A DNA stretch of 29,827 nt from a virus, in IMG/VR virus record IMGVR_UViG_3300046167_000257, positions 1 through 29,827 of that record. One strand, written 5' to 3'. Shown in pieces: positions 12,300 through 21,085 of the stretch. Under the pieces are notes generated by a model. That model saw only the letters and a list, made by a program, of their open reading frames with translations, searched no databases and was not told the DNA's origin. The translations under genes and the position numbers were made by a program. Positions within the stretch are counted from its first letter, which is position 1. Every line of letters begins with the position of its first letter.

Positions 12300-14230
12300 T
12301 ATAGTATTATATAGTTATAAAAGTTAGCTAAATTATTAAAACTCAAGTTTACCTGACCAGTCAAATCCGATAGCTCCTCATCACTTAATGCTTCGTTAAA
12401 AGTCATTAGTTGTTTTGTTTTGCCGTAGAAGTCTAATGCACCATCACCTCTATCAAACGCTAATTCTGATAAACCAACTGGAGCAAGTCCACTTGTATCG
12501 GTTGCAACCTCAACACCATTTACCCATAGTGCAAAGTCGTTAGCTTTATATTTAATTGCTATTTTATTATAATCTGTATCATTTGATAAGATTGTAGTTG
12601 TAAAAAATTGAGCAACATTGCCAGAATAAACCGCAACCGCTAATCCATTAGTAGCAGAATAATACCACAATGAAATTCTATTTACAGCAGTTCCATCGGA
12701 AACGCTCAAAAATCTTTCATTAGAATCATCCGCCAACGCTGCTATCTCTGCAAATAAAACCCCCTCCGTACTATTAAACGTCGCAGCAGTCCCAGCATTG
12801 TTGCAGACATCGGCGGTTCGAGTTGTTGTGCTTCCGTTGGTTGGTATGTAGGATGTTAAATAGTTGCCTTGCTCTAATTGTGCTCCCCACATATATATAC
12901 CGCTTGATGGTATATCATCAATCCAAAGACCTTGAGTACTTGAATGTGTGTTATCTTCTATAAGGTCAAATCTTTGCCATTCTGTTGTAACCGACAAACT
13001 TTTTTGTGTAACTGTAAAGATAGGGTCTTTTAAAGTTACATTAACTGTACCGCTTACGCTTTTTAAATAAACAGACCTTGCCACAACTCCAGTAACTGAA
13101 GCACTTTTTAATACTCCTGAAGTTCCGTTACCTACAAACTTTGTTGCGTTATTTGTTCCGTCAGGGCTTAATGTCTCAGTAGTGTTGTGAGTTGCAGTAA
13201 CACCGCTTTGTATTGTCCATTGAGAAAAATCAGTTGAGTAGTTTAATAAATTAGTCCTCTGAGGCTCCAGCAATAAACTCGCACAACTTGCCCCATAATC
13301 CAAGCGAGGAACGTCGTTTTCAATGTATTGTATAACTGATATGCTATTAATAACCGAACCAGTACTTGAAGAATAGCCATTGTTAAAACCTACAAAAGTA
13401 TTGCTCGTTCCGCCAACTGCCTCAATTGTTTGAACACCTACCGATAATGCGTATTGATTGCCACCAAAATATAATTGCGTTGCTCCGTCTAAACTTGCAA
13501 CATCAACAACAACCTTATAATATTTATTTGCAGTAACTACACCACCTTGATAAGCAAGTCCACCGCTTGTTTTGGTTAGTTGTCCACCAGATATACTTGC
13601 AGAGCCGCTCCAATCACTATCCGTTGCAAAATCCCCGTTTGTTACTTCTTCCGTTGTACCCAAAACTTTTGCAACCTCAATCAACCCCTCACTATTTACC
13701 CTTGTTGCACTTGATGAACGTGAGAAATCAAAGTCGCCTATGTTTGTTACTTCTTTTACTGATACGTTGTCTATTGAGAAATCAGCAGTACCATTTGTGT
13801 AATAACTTGATAAATAAACTGCCAATACAGAATTAGTTGCTGTGTGATAATAAGTGAAAGTTTCAAAGTCAGAAGAATTGCCACTATCAACATCTATATA
13901 AACTCCATTAAGTAATCTTAATCTATAAAAATTAGAATCATTTGACTTTAAAGAAGTAGTTATTTTGTATGTCTTACCAACAATAACATTTATGTTTTGA
14001 GATATTCTATTATTGAAATTACTTGCTAAACCTTGAATTGTTGCAACTCCACTTGTTACAGTAAAAGAAGTAACTTCTGTACCAGCGTTCCAATTATTTG
14101 TTCCATCACTAAAATCCCCATTAGTAACCAACTCACTCCCAAATGTTGGGTTAGGCTTTACCGAGTATAGCTTTCCGTTTTTATATCCGCTTGGTATTTG
14201 TATTAAACTTGCTTTGTCTAATATGCTCAT
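12299..14230 (-). CDS. Lectin/CBM-like tail protein, 643 aa
   Basis: A larger paralogue of the downstream 572-aa protein. Three module openings are visible: VTNGDFSDGTNNW near residue 34, VTNGDFATDSDW near residue 197, and NYSTDFSQW near residue 335. There are also SRSSSATRVNSEGLIE, PRLDYGASCASLLLEPQRTN, SPDGTNNATK and GNYLTSYIPTNGS motifs, then a LamG-like C-terminus with KANDFALWVNGVEV and LSDEELSDLTG. These mirror the 572-aa protein. The role is probably binding of host glycans at the tail or capsid surface. The start codon overlaps the stop of the 50-aa gene. No catalytic motif is evident, so I see binding rather than depolymerase activity. Confidence 0.7.
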   Translation of the reverse strand: MSILDKASLIQIPSGYKNGKLYSVKPNPTFGSELVTNGDFSDGTNNWNAGTEVTSFTVTSGVATIQGLASNFNNRISQNINVIVGKTYKITTSLKSNDSNFYRLRLLNGVYIDVDSGNSSDFETFTYYHTATNSVLAVYLSSYYTNGTADFSIDNVSVKEVTNIGDFDFSRSSSATRVNSEGLIEVAKVLGTTEEVTNGDFATDSDWSGSASISGGQLTKTSGGLAYQGGVVTANKYYKVVVDVASLDGATQLYFGGNQYALSVGVQTIEAVGGTSNTFVGFNNGYSSSTGSVINSISVIQYIENDVPRLDYGASCASLLLEPQRTNLLNYSTDFSQWTIQSGVTATHNTTETLSPDGTNNATKFVGNGTSGVLKSASVTGVVARSVYLKSVSGTVNVTLKDPIFTVTQKSLSVTTEWQRFDLIEDNTHSSTQGLWIDDIPSSGIYMWGAQLEQGNYLTSYIPTNGSTTTRTADVCNNAGTAATFNSTEGVLFAEIAALADDSNERFLSVSDGTAVNRISLWYYSATNGLAVAVYSGNVAQFFTTTILSNDTDYNKIAIKYKANDFALWVNGVEVATDTSGLAPVGLSELAFDRGDGALDFYGKTKQLMTFNEALSDEELSDLTGQVNLSFNNLANFYNYIIL

Positions 14231-14379
14231 TTGATTCTGTTTAAACTTTTAATTATACAACTTCGGTTTTCAACCACACCGCCATCGGCTAACACTCTTA
14301 ATTTATATGCCTCAAAAAGAATCCGACCAATTGAATCGAATGTTTTTATTGCACTATATTGAACGCCAAATCCAATCAT
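14227..14379 (-). CDS. Small conserved-looking tail-region protein, 50 aa
   Basis: This ORF is short (MIGFGVQYSAIKTF to CIIKSLNRIK) but is firmly supported by its position: its ATG (14377-14379) overlaps the stop of the 91-aa gene and its TGA (14227-14229) overlaps the ATG of the 643-aa tail gene. It contains LRVLADGGVVENRSC, a motif pattern I associate with small proteins beside tail-fibre genes in phages of this type. It has no transmembrane segment of its own. Likely a structural adaptor or a leader for the tail protein; function unknown. Confidence 0.6.
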   Translation of the reverse strand: MIGFGVQYSAIKTFDSIGRILFEAYKLRVLADGGVVENRSCIIKSLNRIK

Positions 14380-14654
14380 TAAAGCTTGATCAATAAAACA
14401 GATCCACTTGCAACATTCACAGTCTTGAATGGTCGTTCACTCGCTGGAGCAATTACCATCCCTTTGGTCAATGTCTTTCCAGTCAATCCCCATTCTGCAA
14501 GAATGTCATTGTCTAAAACATCAGTCAATGCAGTAAAAACCACATCATCATTAACCACTAAAAATCTATAATTTGTCGCAATTGTGCCAGTCACAACCGC
14601 ACCATTGTCTGCATATTTTCCGCCTTTTAAAGCAACTAATTCTTCTATTGTCAT
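14379..14654 (-). CDS. Hypothetical small tail-region protein, 91 aa
   Basis: Starts MTIEELVALKGGKYADNG and is beta-rich with Gly, Thr and Val (GAVVTGTIATNYRFLVVNDDVVF), ending GSVLLIKL. The pattern suggests a small beta-barrel or beta-sandwich structural protein such as a decoration or tail accessory protein. It lies 3 nt from the tail-completion-like gene and overlaps the 50-aa gene by one base. No named family is recognised. Confidence 0.65.
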   Translation of the reverse strand: MTIEELVALKGGKYADNGAVVTGTIATNYRFLVVNDDVVFTALTDVLDNDILAEWGLTGKTLTKGMVIAPASERPFKTVNVASGSVLLIKL

Positions 14655-14657
14655 TTT

Positions 14658-15053
14658 TTAAATACTTTCTCTAACACTATACTCCATGATTACCCTCGCA
14701 CATTGCGAAGTTGAATCAAATAAAATCTCTTGATTGGATAAATAAATTTGCTGAATTGTTTTGCCACCGCTTACACCTTTAAATCTATTTAAAATCAAAT
14801 CAATTTGGTCAGCAATATTTGCAGCTTCAGCAAAACCACCATTCCCATCTTTAACTTTGCTTGCAAAAATATTAATTTCAACATCGTGATTAATTATCGA
14901 ATAACCATCCTTAAAGTTTTCAGGTGTTGATTGTTCTGTTATAATAACACGCGGAAACAAATTTTCTTGTGCAGCAAGTCCATAGTTCAATTGCTCAACG
15001 ATACTCGTTATTGATGAAACATTCAACAGTTGATAAATAGCACCCCCAATCAT
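14658..15053 (-). CDS. Putative tail completion/terminator-like protein, 131 aa
   Basis: The N-terminus (IGGAIYQLLNVSSITSIVEQ) followed by LAAQENLFPRVIITEQSTPENFKDG and VEINIFASK resembles small tail completion/terminator proteins of the DUF3168 type, which cap the tail tube before it joins the head. In many phages this gene sits beside the gp10-like neck gene (here 21781-22248). Its position after the tail tip and an HNH gene is therefore unusual. It could instead be a tail-fibre assembly protein. The gene is complete, with start 15051-15053 and stop at 14658. Confidence 0.5.
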   Translation of the reverse strand: MIGGAIYQLLNVSSITSIVEQLNYGLAAQENLFPRVIITEQSTPENFKDGYSIINHDVEINIFASKVKDGNGGFAEAANIADQIDLILNRFKGVSGGKTIQQIYLSNQEILFDSTSQCARVIMEYSVRESI

Positions 15054-15071
15054 TAATGCAAATTTGTACTA

Positions 15072-15389
15072 TCAATCAAATTTATTTGTGTAAACTTTTT
15101 TACTTTGTTTAGCAGTTTTTGATGCGTTGCATGATCTGCACAATGCTTGGAAGTTGTTTTCATCCCATTTATCACCACCATCAGACACCGGAACAATGTG
15201 GTCAGTGTAGTATGATGATTGATGACAATCCACAACCTCACACACCGGATGTTGCATTTTATAAGCAAGTGATAATTTACGCCAACGTGATGTGTTATAA
15301 AACTTCAAATCCGCTTGGTCTTTCAACCAGTTTTTTTTCTTTGGTTTATCCTCTCTAAACGAATAAACTTTGTGTGGCATCTTTGGCAT
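15072..15389 (-). CDS. HNH endonuclease, 105 aa
   Basis: An HNH nuclease with zinc-binding CxxxxC-like pair (CEVVDC) and CRSC, and the catalytic core YYTDHIVPVSDGGD with DH as the first two residues of the motif and the NNFQALCRSCNASKT segment closing the beta-beta-alpha-metal fold. Basic flanks (KPKKKNWLK at the start and KQSKKVYTNK at the end) suit DNA binding. Phage HNH proteins of about 100 aa usually nick DNA and are often near terminase genes, where they help packaging; here the gene lies between the tail tip and a tail-completion-like gene, which is unusual and suggests a mobile (homing) insertion or rearrangement. Confidence 0.88.
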   Translation of the reverse strand: MPKMPHKVYSFREDKPKKKNWLKDQADLKFYNTSRWRKLSLAYKMQHPVCEVVDCHQSSYYTDHIVPVSDGGDKWDENNFQALCRSCNASKTAKQSKKVYTNKFD

Positions 15390-15391
15390 TA

Positions 15392-18103
15392 TTAAGGATG
15401 ATATGTATTGCCTTGCAAGGTATGATAATCACCATTTTGATCTCGCCAATAAATATGTCTTCCATAAAACATAAACTCACCATTTTTAAAATAATCACCA
15501 CCGCCACCAGCTTCAGATGTTGGTGGTAGTGCATTGCCTTTCATTTGAAATAAATCCGCACGTACTTTGTTTGATTCAGTAACCTCACCTTTTTTGAATA
15601 CTGGAATATCCCCTTCATTAATTGGATAGGTTGTTTCCTTTTGGACAACTGGAATAAATTCAGCACCAATAGGAACATCCGCAGTCACCTCGAAATAATC
15701 TGTTTCATTGTTATTGTTTGAATTAATAACACTTAAAATATCACCCTCATAAATCCTATTACCTTCATATGGTGGAATGTTTATTTGTTGCACAACATTT
15801 AAATCAGGAAAAAATCTTTCTATATAATCAACACCTTCAAAAACACCACCATCATCAACCACTCTATTTTTTTGAAAAACTGCATAAGTATCTGATGAGT
15901 TTAGCATTGGTGTGAGTTCTTCAATACCTCGATAAATTTTGTTTGTTTTAGTTGCAGCTTCCATATCTCTGTTGTCAACAACATCTTCTTTGTCAACAAC
16001 ATCACCAATTTTTTTAATTGTGACTTGTGTTCTTGCAGATATTTGTTCAAACCACTCACCATCAATTTGGTCCATTTCATAATTACGAGTGCAACCACTA
16101 AACACATAAACCTTGTCATTGTATGAAATTGATTGGTAAGGATAATAATCACCAACCAAACCAGTGGATATTTTTTCTAATGGTTTTGTTTGTAGTGACA
16201 TAGCTTCCAGCACACGTGCATAAGAAAGGAATGGATCTATTTCGTCAAAATCACACAACCATTGTGTTGATTCAACCAAACTTGTTGATTGTGTATTGTT
16301 ATAATTTTCATCAATCTGAATTTTTGCAATTGTTGATGTTCCAATTTCAGAGTCTACAATAATCAACGGATCAAGTTCAACCTCTTTTGTATAAAAACCG
16401 CTTGGATTTTCAACCTCCAAAGTCATGGTGTTGTTGTCTGTGCTTTGTTCTTCTGGAAATCTTACTTGTATCCTGTCAATAATAAATGCAGTTGAATAGT
16501 CAAGTGCAGTATTGTCATTAATAAAATCATCTTTGCCAATATAGTTTGGTGTTATTCTTAAAGTAAAATCACCATCAAAATCAATTGATGGTGTATTGAA
16601 TACAATGGTTGTTTGACCATTTGTATTTTTTACAATTTTTGTCATTTTTGCATTTGGTGAATTTACCAAATCATTTCTCCATTCACCATTTATATGAGGA
16701 GGATTACCAACACCGCGTAAATAATAATCAGTTGTAAAAAGTTCAACATCAACTTGACAACTGAAGTTTGGTAAATTATTAAATGGCTCACCTCGTTCAG
16801 TTCTCAATCTCATTGATATTCTTATGTTTTCAAGACCATTACCTTTAATACTTCCAATATTTACTTCACGTTGATTTGGGTTTAAATCAATAGGCGATAA
16901 TGTGTGACTTTTAATTGACATGAAATCAATTGGAATTTTACCCTCAATGTGTTGCTTTGCTAAAATTCGTGTTCTGTAAGCTCCAGCAAAATATCCAAAT
17001 GTGCCACCAGATAATATGTTTAAATCTTCACTCCCTGAATTTCCAACTGACTTTTGATGTGAATATGTGTCATCCGTATATGTACCATCCTTTAAATATT
17101 CACGATATTTGATTGAACTTGAATCAAAATTACGTACTTGCTGAATCCAATAAACACCATCAGCATGATAGATTCGACAACTAAACAAATCCATCAACCC
17201 TTTCAGTGCATCATAATATGATATAAATTGAACTGGATTTTCATTGGTGTCACCGATAAACATATTGTCAGGGATATATGTGTAATCAATTGGTGAATCA
17301 TCCGTTGTTGTTGATGAAAGAAGTTTTGATTTATATTCTATTGATTCACGTATGTAAGCATCTGATGCTGACCAAAATTGTTTTAATCCAAGTATGTCAA
17401 GAATTTCAAATATGTTGCTTTGTATTTTATTAACTGTCAATGTTTCTTGAATGTACTCGTATTTTTTAAGAGCATCAAGTCCATCAATTGCTTTAAATGT
17501 ATAAGGTCTTGGTTTATCAATGTTTGACCATTGAACAAGGTCCATCACAATTATACCAGCCCAATCAAGTTCCCAATCTGTTGTGTATCTATACACCAAC
17601 AATTTAAGTTTGTTATCTTGTGTAATTTGGTATTGTTCAAAGAACCTATCAAAGTAACGATCATTATTTGCATATGTGACTGATGTGCTTGATGACTTTA
17701 TTGATGCAAGTATTTCATCACCCTCACCTTTCCATTCTGTTTTTAAATCAACAAGTCTTGGTTCAAATATTGGTTTAAATTGATTCGCAACAATATATGT
17801 ATTTCCTATTTGATCATAGGTTGCAGAATATGCAACATTAGTTGTTATTTGTGTAGTGATTCCGTTTGAATAAATTGACGATACAATTGGCAATGGTGCT
17901 TGTGAAACTCCATCAATATATAAAACCAATTCTTGACCAACCTCAAGAAAATCACGCCAATCTTTATTAATGTAAAACGTGTTACCAGTGCCACCAATTA
18001 TGTCAAGATTTGGAAGTCCAATATAATCATCTCCATATAATTCAACCTTATAACGTGTATTGTTATTTGATTTTAATTCACTTCTAAATATTACGTTTCC
18101 CAT
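15392..18103 (-). CDS. Tail tip / baseplate hub protein, 903 aa
   Basis: A large protein immediately downstream of the tape measure, the usual position for Dit/Tal-type distal tail proteins. N-terminal residues 1-200 (ELKSNNNTRYKVELYGDDY, then IFEPRLVDLKTEWKGEGDE and DWAGIIVMDLVQW) have the look of a hub domain. The middle is beta-rich, and a C-terminal GGGGDYFKNGEFMFYGRHIYWRDQNGDYHTL is a terminal beta motif. No separate Dit gene precedes it, so Dit- and Tal-like functions may be combined. It would form the tail tip that contacts the host and anchors receptor-binding proteins. Length is at the high end for such a hub. Call is positional plus pattern. Confidence 0.7.
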   Translation of the reverse strand: MGNVIFRSELKSNNNTRYKVELYGDDYIGLPNLDIIGGTGNTFYINKDWRDFLEVGQELVLYIDGVSQAPLPIVSSIYSNGITTQITTNVAYSATYDQIGNTYIVANQFKPIFEPRLVDLKTEWKGEGDEILASIKSSSTSVTYANNDRYFDRFFEQYQITQDNKLKLLVYRYTTDWELDWAGIIVMDLVQWSNIDKPRPYTFKAIDGLDALKKYEYIQETLTVNKIQSNIFEILDILGLKQFWSASDAYIRESIEYKSKLLSSTTTDDSPIDYTYIPDNMFIGDTNENPVQFISYYDALKGLMDLFSCRIYHADGVYWIQQVRNFDSSSIKYREYLKDGTYTDDTYSHQKSVGNSGSEDLNILSGGTFGYFAGAYRTRILAKQHIEGKIPIDFMSIKSHTLSPIDLNPNQREVNIGSIKGNGLENIRISMRLRTERGEPFNNLPNFSCQVDVELFTTDYYLRGVGNPPHINGEWRNDLVNSPNAKMTKIVKNTNGQTTIVFNTPSIDFDGDFTLRITPNYIGKDDFINDNTALDYSTAFIIDRIQVRFPEEQSTDNNTMTLEVENPSGFYTKEVELDPLIIVDSEIGTSTIAKIQIDENYNNTQSTSLVESTQWLCDFDEIDPFLSYARVLEAMSLQTKPLEKISTGLVGDYYPYQSISYNDKVYVFSGCTRNYEMDQIDGEWFEQISARTQVTIKKIGDVVDKEDVVDNRDMEAATKTNKIYRGIEELTPMLNSSDTYAVFQKNRVVDDGGVFEGVDYIERFFPDLNVVQQINIPPYEGNRIYEGDILSVINSNNNNETDYFEVTADVPIGAEFIPVVQKETTYPINEGDIPVFKKGEVTESNKVRADLFQMKGNALPPTSEAGGGGDYFKNGEFMFYGRHIYWRDQNGDYHTLQGNTYHP

Positions 18104-20419
18104 TTATCTTGAAAATCCTTTTTCTCTATTTTGAACAAGTATTAAATCGCGACCTGAAATCTTTGTTTCTAATGATATTGGTTGCAATGCCATTGTTCCC
18201 ATTCCGCCACCAGTTGGTGATGGTGATGGACCACCAGCATTCATGTCAATACCTTTTTTACTTATATTTGATAACGCAGTTCCTGCTGCTATTAATGCAA
18301 TACCACCAGCAATTGCAAGACCAGCCCCCGCTGGACCAAGTGCAATTGATTTTGCAATAGCACTTTCAGCAATACCAATTGCAATCATTGATTCTCCAAA
18401 AGTTTGCATAAATCCACCAATAGCTTTCATAAACCCTTGACCAAATTCTTGAACATCTGAATCACCAGTCATTGCATCACCTAAAAACTTTCCAAGACTG
18501 ACCGCACCTTGTGTTGCTAATTGTTTTAAACCATTAGAAAGTGACTCCCCCATCTTCATTCCAATTTCTTGTGCTTGTGATACAAGCCCTAATTCTTGAT
18601 TTGATAATGGTTCAATTTTTATTTGAACTGGTTCAATTGCTTTGTTTGCCATTTCACTAATTTGTGAAGTGACATTTTCAATGCCCTTTTGTGGTGGTGC
18701 TTGTATTGCAATTGCAGTTGATTTTGTTTTTACACCACCAGTTGTTATACCCCCAGTTTTATCATCTGTTAATTTTAATTTACCAACCCTTTTTAATATT
18801 TGTTCTAATTCTTTGACATTATCAACTGCATCAACATTTGTTGCATTTAAAGCAATAAGTTCTTTATCAAGTGCTTTAATGTTGTTCTCAATATTTTTTA
18901 TTCCAGCTAATTCAGTACCAATAAATTCACCTTGCTTACCAACTTGTCGAGTCGCTTCAAGTGCTTGTTGAAGTGCTTCCTTTTTTTGTAATACTAAATT
19001 TTTTCGCCTTTCAATTCCTTGCCTAATTATAGCATTTGTTTGCTCAATTGTTGCCTTTGTTGTTTCAATTGTAACTCTTATTTCTTCAACAGATGCTTTT
19101 GATCCTTTTTTCTTTAATTGATTAACCTTATCAAGTTGAGTTTTTAATTCTTCATACGACTCACTCATTTGGTCTGTTGCATCCTTAACACTTTTAAAAA
19201 TGTTATTAGTTTCGCTCGCCGCAATATTTAATGCAGATAATGCAGATGCCAATGCAATTGCAACCAATACCGCTGGATGTGCAATCAAGAATGCCATTGC
19301 AAGTTTTAATGCACCAAATGCATAAATCAATGGACCAATTGCCGCTGCAGTTGCAGCTAATTGAATGATAATTTGTTGTGTTTCAGGATTCAGTTCTGTA
19401 AATCCTTGTGCTAATTTTGCAAGGAAGTCTGTGACCTTAATAACGTGTGGAGCAAGTTTTTCACCTATGGCAATTCCCATTGCTTCGGCAGCTGACTTGA
19501 GTTTAAACATAGAACCCTCAAGTGTGTCATCCATAATACCAGCCATTGCTTCGGCTGCACCACCTGACTTTTCATATGCTTCGGTAAGCTGGTTTGTTGT
19601 TTCAATGTTTTCAGACAAAGTTATTGCAACACCAACCGAACGTTTGTCAAAAAATTCAAGTGCAGTTGCAGCTTTATCACTACTTTCAGATATTTTCTTT
19701 ATTGCATCATCAAAATTAAAACCATCTTTTGTTGCCTTTAACATCATACCACGCAACATTGTTCCAGCGGTTGATGCTTCATGGCTATTGTTAACAAGCA
19801 CAGATAATTGTGCAGTTGTTAGTTCCAATGAATTACCCATTGCGTTTGCAATTGGTGCAACTTTATTCATTGAGTTTTGGAACTTTTCTAAATCAAGTGC
19901 AGATGATGAAAATGATTTTGCCATTACATCAGTCACACGTTGCATCTGATCCGCTTCCATTCCGAATGCTCTCAATGTACCTCCAGCAATTGTTGCTGAT
20001 TGTGCTAAATCTTCACCAGTTGCAAGTGCAAGGTTTAATGTTGCACCAGTTATTTTTTCAATCTCACTTGCACTAAAACCAAGTTTTGAGTAATTCAACA
20101 TTAATTCTGCAACCTCACTTGATGAGAATCTTGTTGTCATACCAAGATTTTTTGCAGTGTTTTCAAGATCTTTAAATGCTTGACCAGTTGCACCACTTAT
20201 GGCTTTAACCTTTGCCATTGATTGCTCAAACGTTGCAAATGTTTTTGTTGCAACCGCACCAAGTCCAACAATTGGTGCAGTCAACGACATAGACATTGAA
20301 CGACCAACAGACTTCATTTTTTCGCCTGATGCTTGAAGTTTTCTAATTAAATTTTGTTGAGATGTACTAAATGCTTTTAGATCAAATCCAGCTCTTATGT
20401 TAATACTTTTCTTTGCCAT
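18104..20419 (-). CDS. Tape measure protein, 771 aa
   Basis: The N-terminus (residues 1-50) is followed by the TP901-type conserved core (GLGAVATKTFATFEQSMAKV; SGATGQAFKDLENTAKNLG; SSSEVAELMLNYSKLGFS). Hydrophobic segments lie at about 343-400 (QQIIIQLAATAAAIGPLIYAF and onward) and 663-721 (AIAKSIALGPAGAGLAIAGG), with long charged helices (about 410-530) between. These features define a tail tape measure that sets tail length and may help DNA cross the inner membrane. At about 0.15 nm per residue, 771 aa suggests a tail near 110-120 nm. It is one base upstream of the tail tip gene. Confidence 0.92.
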   Translation of the reverse strand: MAKKSINIRAGFDLKAFSTSQQNLIRKLQASGEKMKSVGRSMSMSLTAPIVGLGAVATKTFATFEQSMAKVKAISGATGQAFKDLENTAKNLGMTTRFSSSEVAELMLNYSKLGFSASEIEKITGATLNLALATGEDLAQSATIAGGTLRAFGMEADQMQRVTDVMAKSFSSSALDLEKFQNSMNKVAPIANAMGNSLELTTAQLSVLVNNSHEASTAGTMLRGMMLKATKDGFNFDDAIKKISESSDKAATALEFFDKRSVGVAITLSENIETTNQLTEAYEKSGGAAEAMAGIMDDTLEGSMFKLKSAAEAMGIAIGEKLAPHVIKVTDFLAKLAQGFTELNPETQQIIIQLAATAAAIGPLIYAFGALKLAMAFLIAHPAVLVAIALASALSALNIAASETNNIFKSVKDATDQMSESYEELKTQLDKVNQLKKKGSKASVEEIRVTIETTKATIEQTNAIIRQGIERRKNLVLQKKEALQQALEATRQVGKQGEFIGTELAGIKNIENNIKALDKELIALNATNVDAVDNVKELEQILKRVGKLKLTDDKTGGITTGGVKTKSTAIAIQAPPQKGIENVTSQISEMANKAIEPVQIKIEPLSNQELGLVSQAQEIGMKMGESLSNGLKQLATQGAVSLGKFLGDAMTGDSDVQEFGQGFMKAIGGFMQTFGESMIAIGIAESAIAKSIALGPAGAGLAIAGGIALIAAGTALSNISKKGIDMNAGGPSPSPTGGGMGTMALQPISLETKISGRDLILVQNREKGFSR

Positions 20420-20420
20420 T

Positions 20421-20753
20421 TTAATTGAACCAGTTTGGTTTTAGTTTTTTAAGTTGTTCAATTTCTGTTTTTGTGTATGGATTTGATTTTGTTCCTTTCT
20501 TACCGCTTACTTCTTCCCACTCAAACTTCATCAAATCTTGTGGTCTTTTCATTGATTTTTGTCCTTGTGATTTTAATGTAACATATGAAATCAATCTTGC
20601 AGTTTCCCACATTGATCTTGCATTAATGTTTTCGTTCAAACGATGTCCAACATATGCATCCCATATTTCTACCATTGTATAATTATTTAAACATAAAGGA
20701 CTTTGTTTTAATGCACCCAAAACAAAACCCCTTATGAAATTATGCAATGGCAA
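20421..20753 (-). CDS. Tail assembly chaperone, frameshift-extended (GT-type) part, 110 aa
   Basis: This frame has no ATG at its start; the first in-frame start-like codon is a TTG at 20751-20753. It is read in the -1 frame relative to the preceding gene, entered at the slippery heptamer at 20759-20765, so the natural product is a fusion of the 95-aa chaperone with about 112 more residues. The sequence (PLHNFIRGFVLGA, YTMVEIWDAYVGH, SYVTLKSQGQKSMKRPQDLMKFEWEE) fits the helical C-terminal part of tail assembly chaperones that recruits tape measure and tail subunits. It lies between the G-like gene and the tape measure, the conserved position. Separate initiation at TTG is possible but unlikely. 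Confidence 0.8.
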   Translation of the reverse strand: MPLHNFIRGFVLGALKQSPLCLNNYTMVEIWDAYVGHRLNENINARSMWETARLISYVTLKSQGQKSMKRPQDLMKFEWEEVSGKKGTKSNPYTKTEIEQLKKLKPNWFN

Positions 20754-20755
20754 TT

Positions 20756-21043
20756 TTACTTTTTTGCTTCCACATTTAAGTTGTTAAATGCTGCCATGTC
20801 TTGTGACATAGCTTCAGTGAATACATTAATCAAACCCATGTCATCATCAATTGCATCAATAATAAAGTCCTTTGTGACCTTTTCACCTGATGATTTCATT
20901 CCAGCATAAGCAATGTCAACAATGGATTCCATTGTCATATTATCACCCATTTTTGAAACGCTTTCACCAGTTTCTTTTTCAAACATTAACAATGCTTTGA
21001 AACCGAATTTGAATTTGTACTCTTTGTTTTTAATTTTTATCAT
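20756..21043 (-). CDS. Tail assembly chaperone (G-type), 95 aa
   Basis: Start set at ATG 21041-21043 (MIKIKNKEYKFKFGFKALL); the longer frame upstream would begin in the terminator hairpin. A compact alpha/beta protein with a KFKFGFKALLMFEKETGES pattern usual for gpG-like chaperones of siphophages, ending NLNVEAKK and TAA. It supplies most of the chaperone dose while a fraction of ribosomes slips -1 at A-AAA-AAG just before the stop to make the longer form. Both are needed to hold the tape measure during tail polymerisation. It lies downstream of a terminator after the major tail protein. Confidence 0.82.
   Translation of the reverse strand: MIKIKNKEYKFKFGFKALLMFEKETGESVSKMGDNMTMESIVDIAYAGMKSSGEKVTKDFIIDAIDDDMGLINVFTEAMSQDMAAFNNLNVEAKK
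20759..20765 (-). promoter_or_regulatory. Programmed -1 frameshift slippery site A AAA AAG
   Basis: On the minus strand, the last codons of the chaperone gene read GCA AAA AAG TAA; the heptamer A AAA AAG is the canonical slippery sequence. A -1 slip changes reading to AAA AAA GTA AAA TTG CCA, which joins the 110-aa downstream frame. No strong downstream hairpin was evident by eye. Confidence 0.8.
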
Positions 21044-21054
21044 GTCACAAATAT

Positions 21055-21085
21055 AAAAAAAGGGAATGAAGTTACCCCCATCCCC
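21055..21085 (-). terminator. Rho-independent terminator after major tail protein
   Basis: On the minus strand GGGGATG (21085-21079), a 10-nt loop, CATTCCC (21068-21062; one G-T wobble) and seven T (21061-21055). It lies 31 nt after the major tail protein stop and would reduce expression of downstream tail genes relative to the abundant tail tube protein. Confidence 0.75.

Noticed and set aside
19365-19949. Plus-strand open frame of 194 codons opposite the tape measure gene
   Set aside because: It is an antisense shadow of a well-supported tape measure gene, is low in charged residues with an unnatural Ser/Ala/Ile composition, and has no promoter or family motif.
21044-21055. TATATTTG box directly before the chaperone gene
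   Set aside because: It matches TAnnTTTG but is only 4 nt from the ATG and merges with the terminator T-tract, and no -33 box lies at the right distance; probably compositional.
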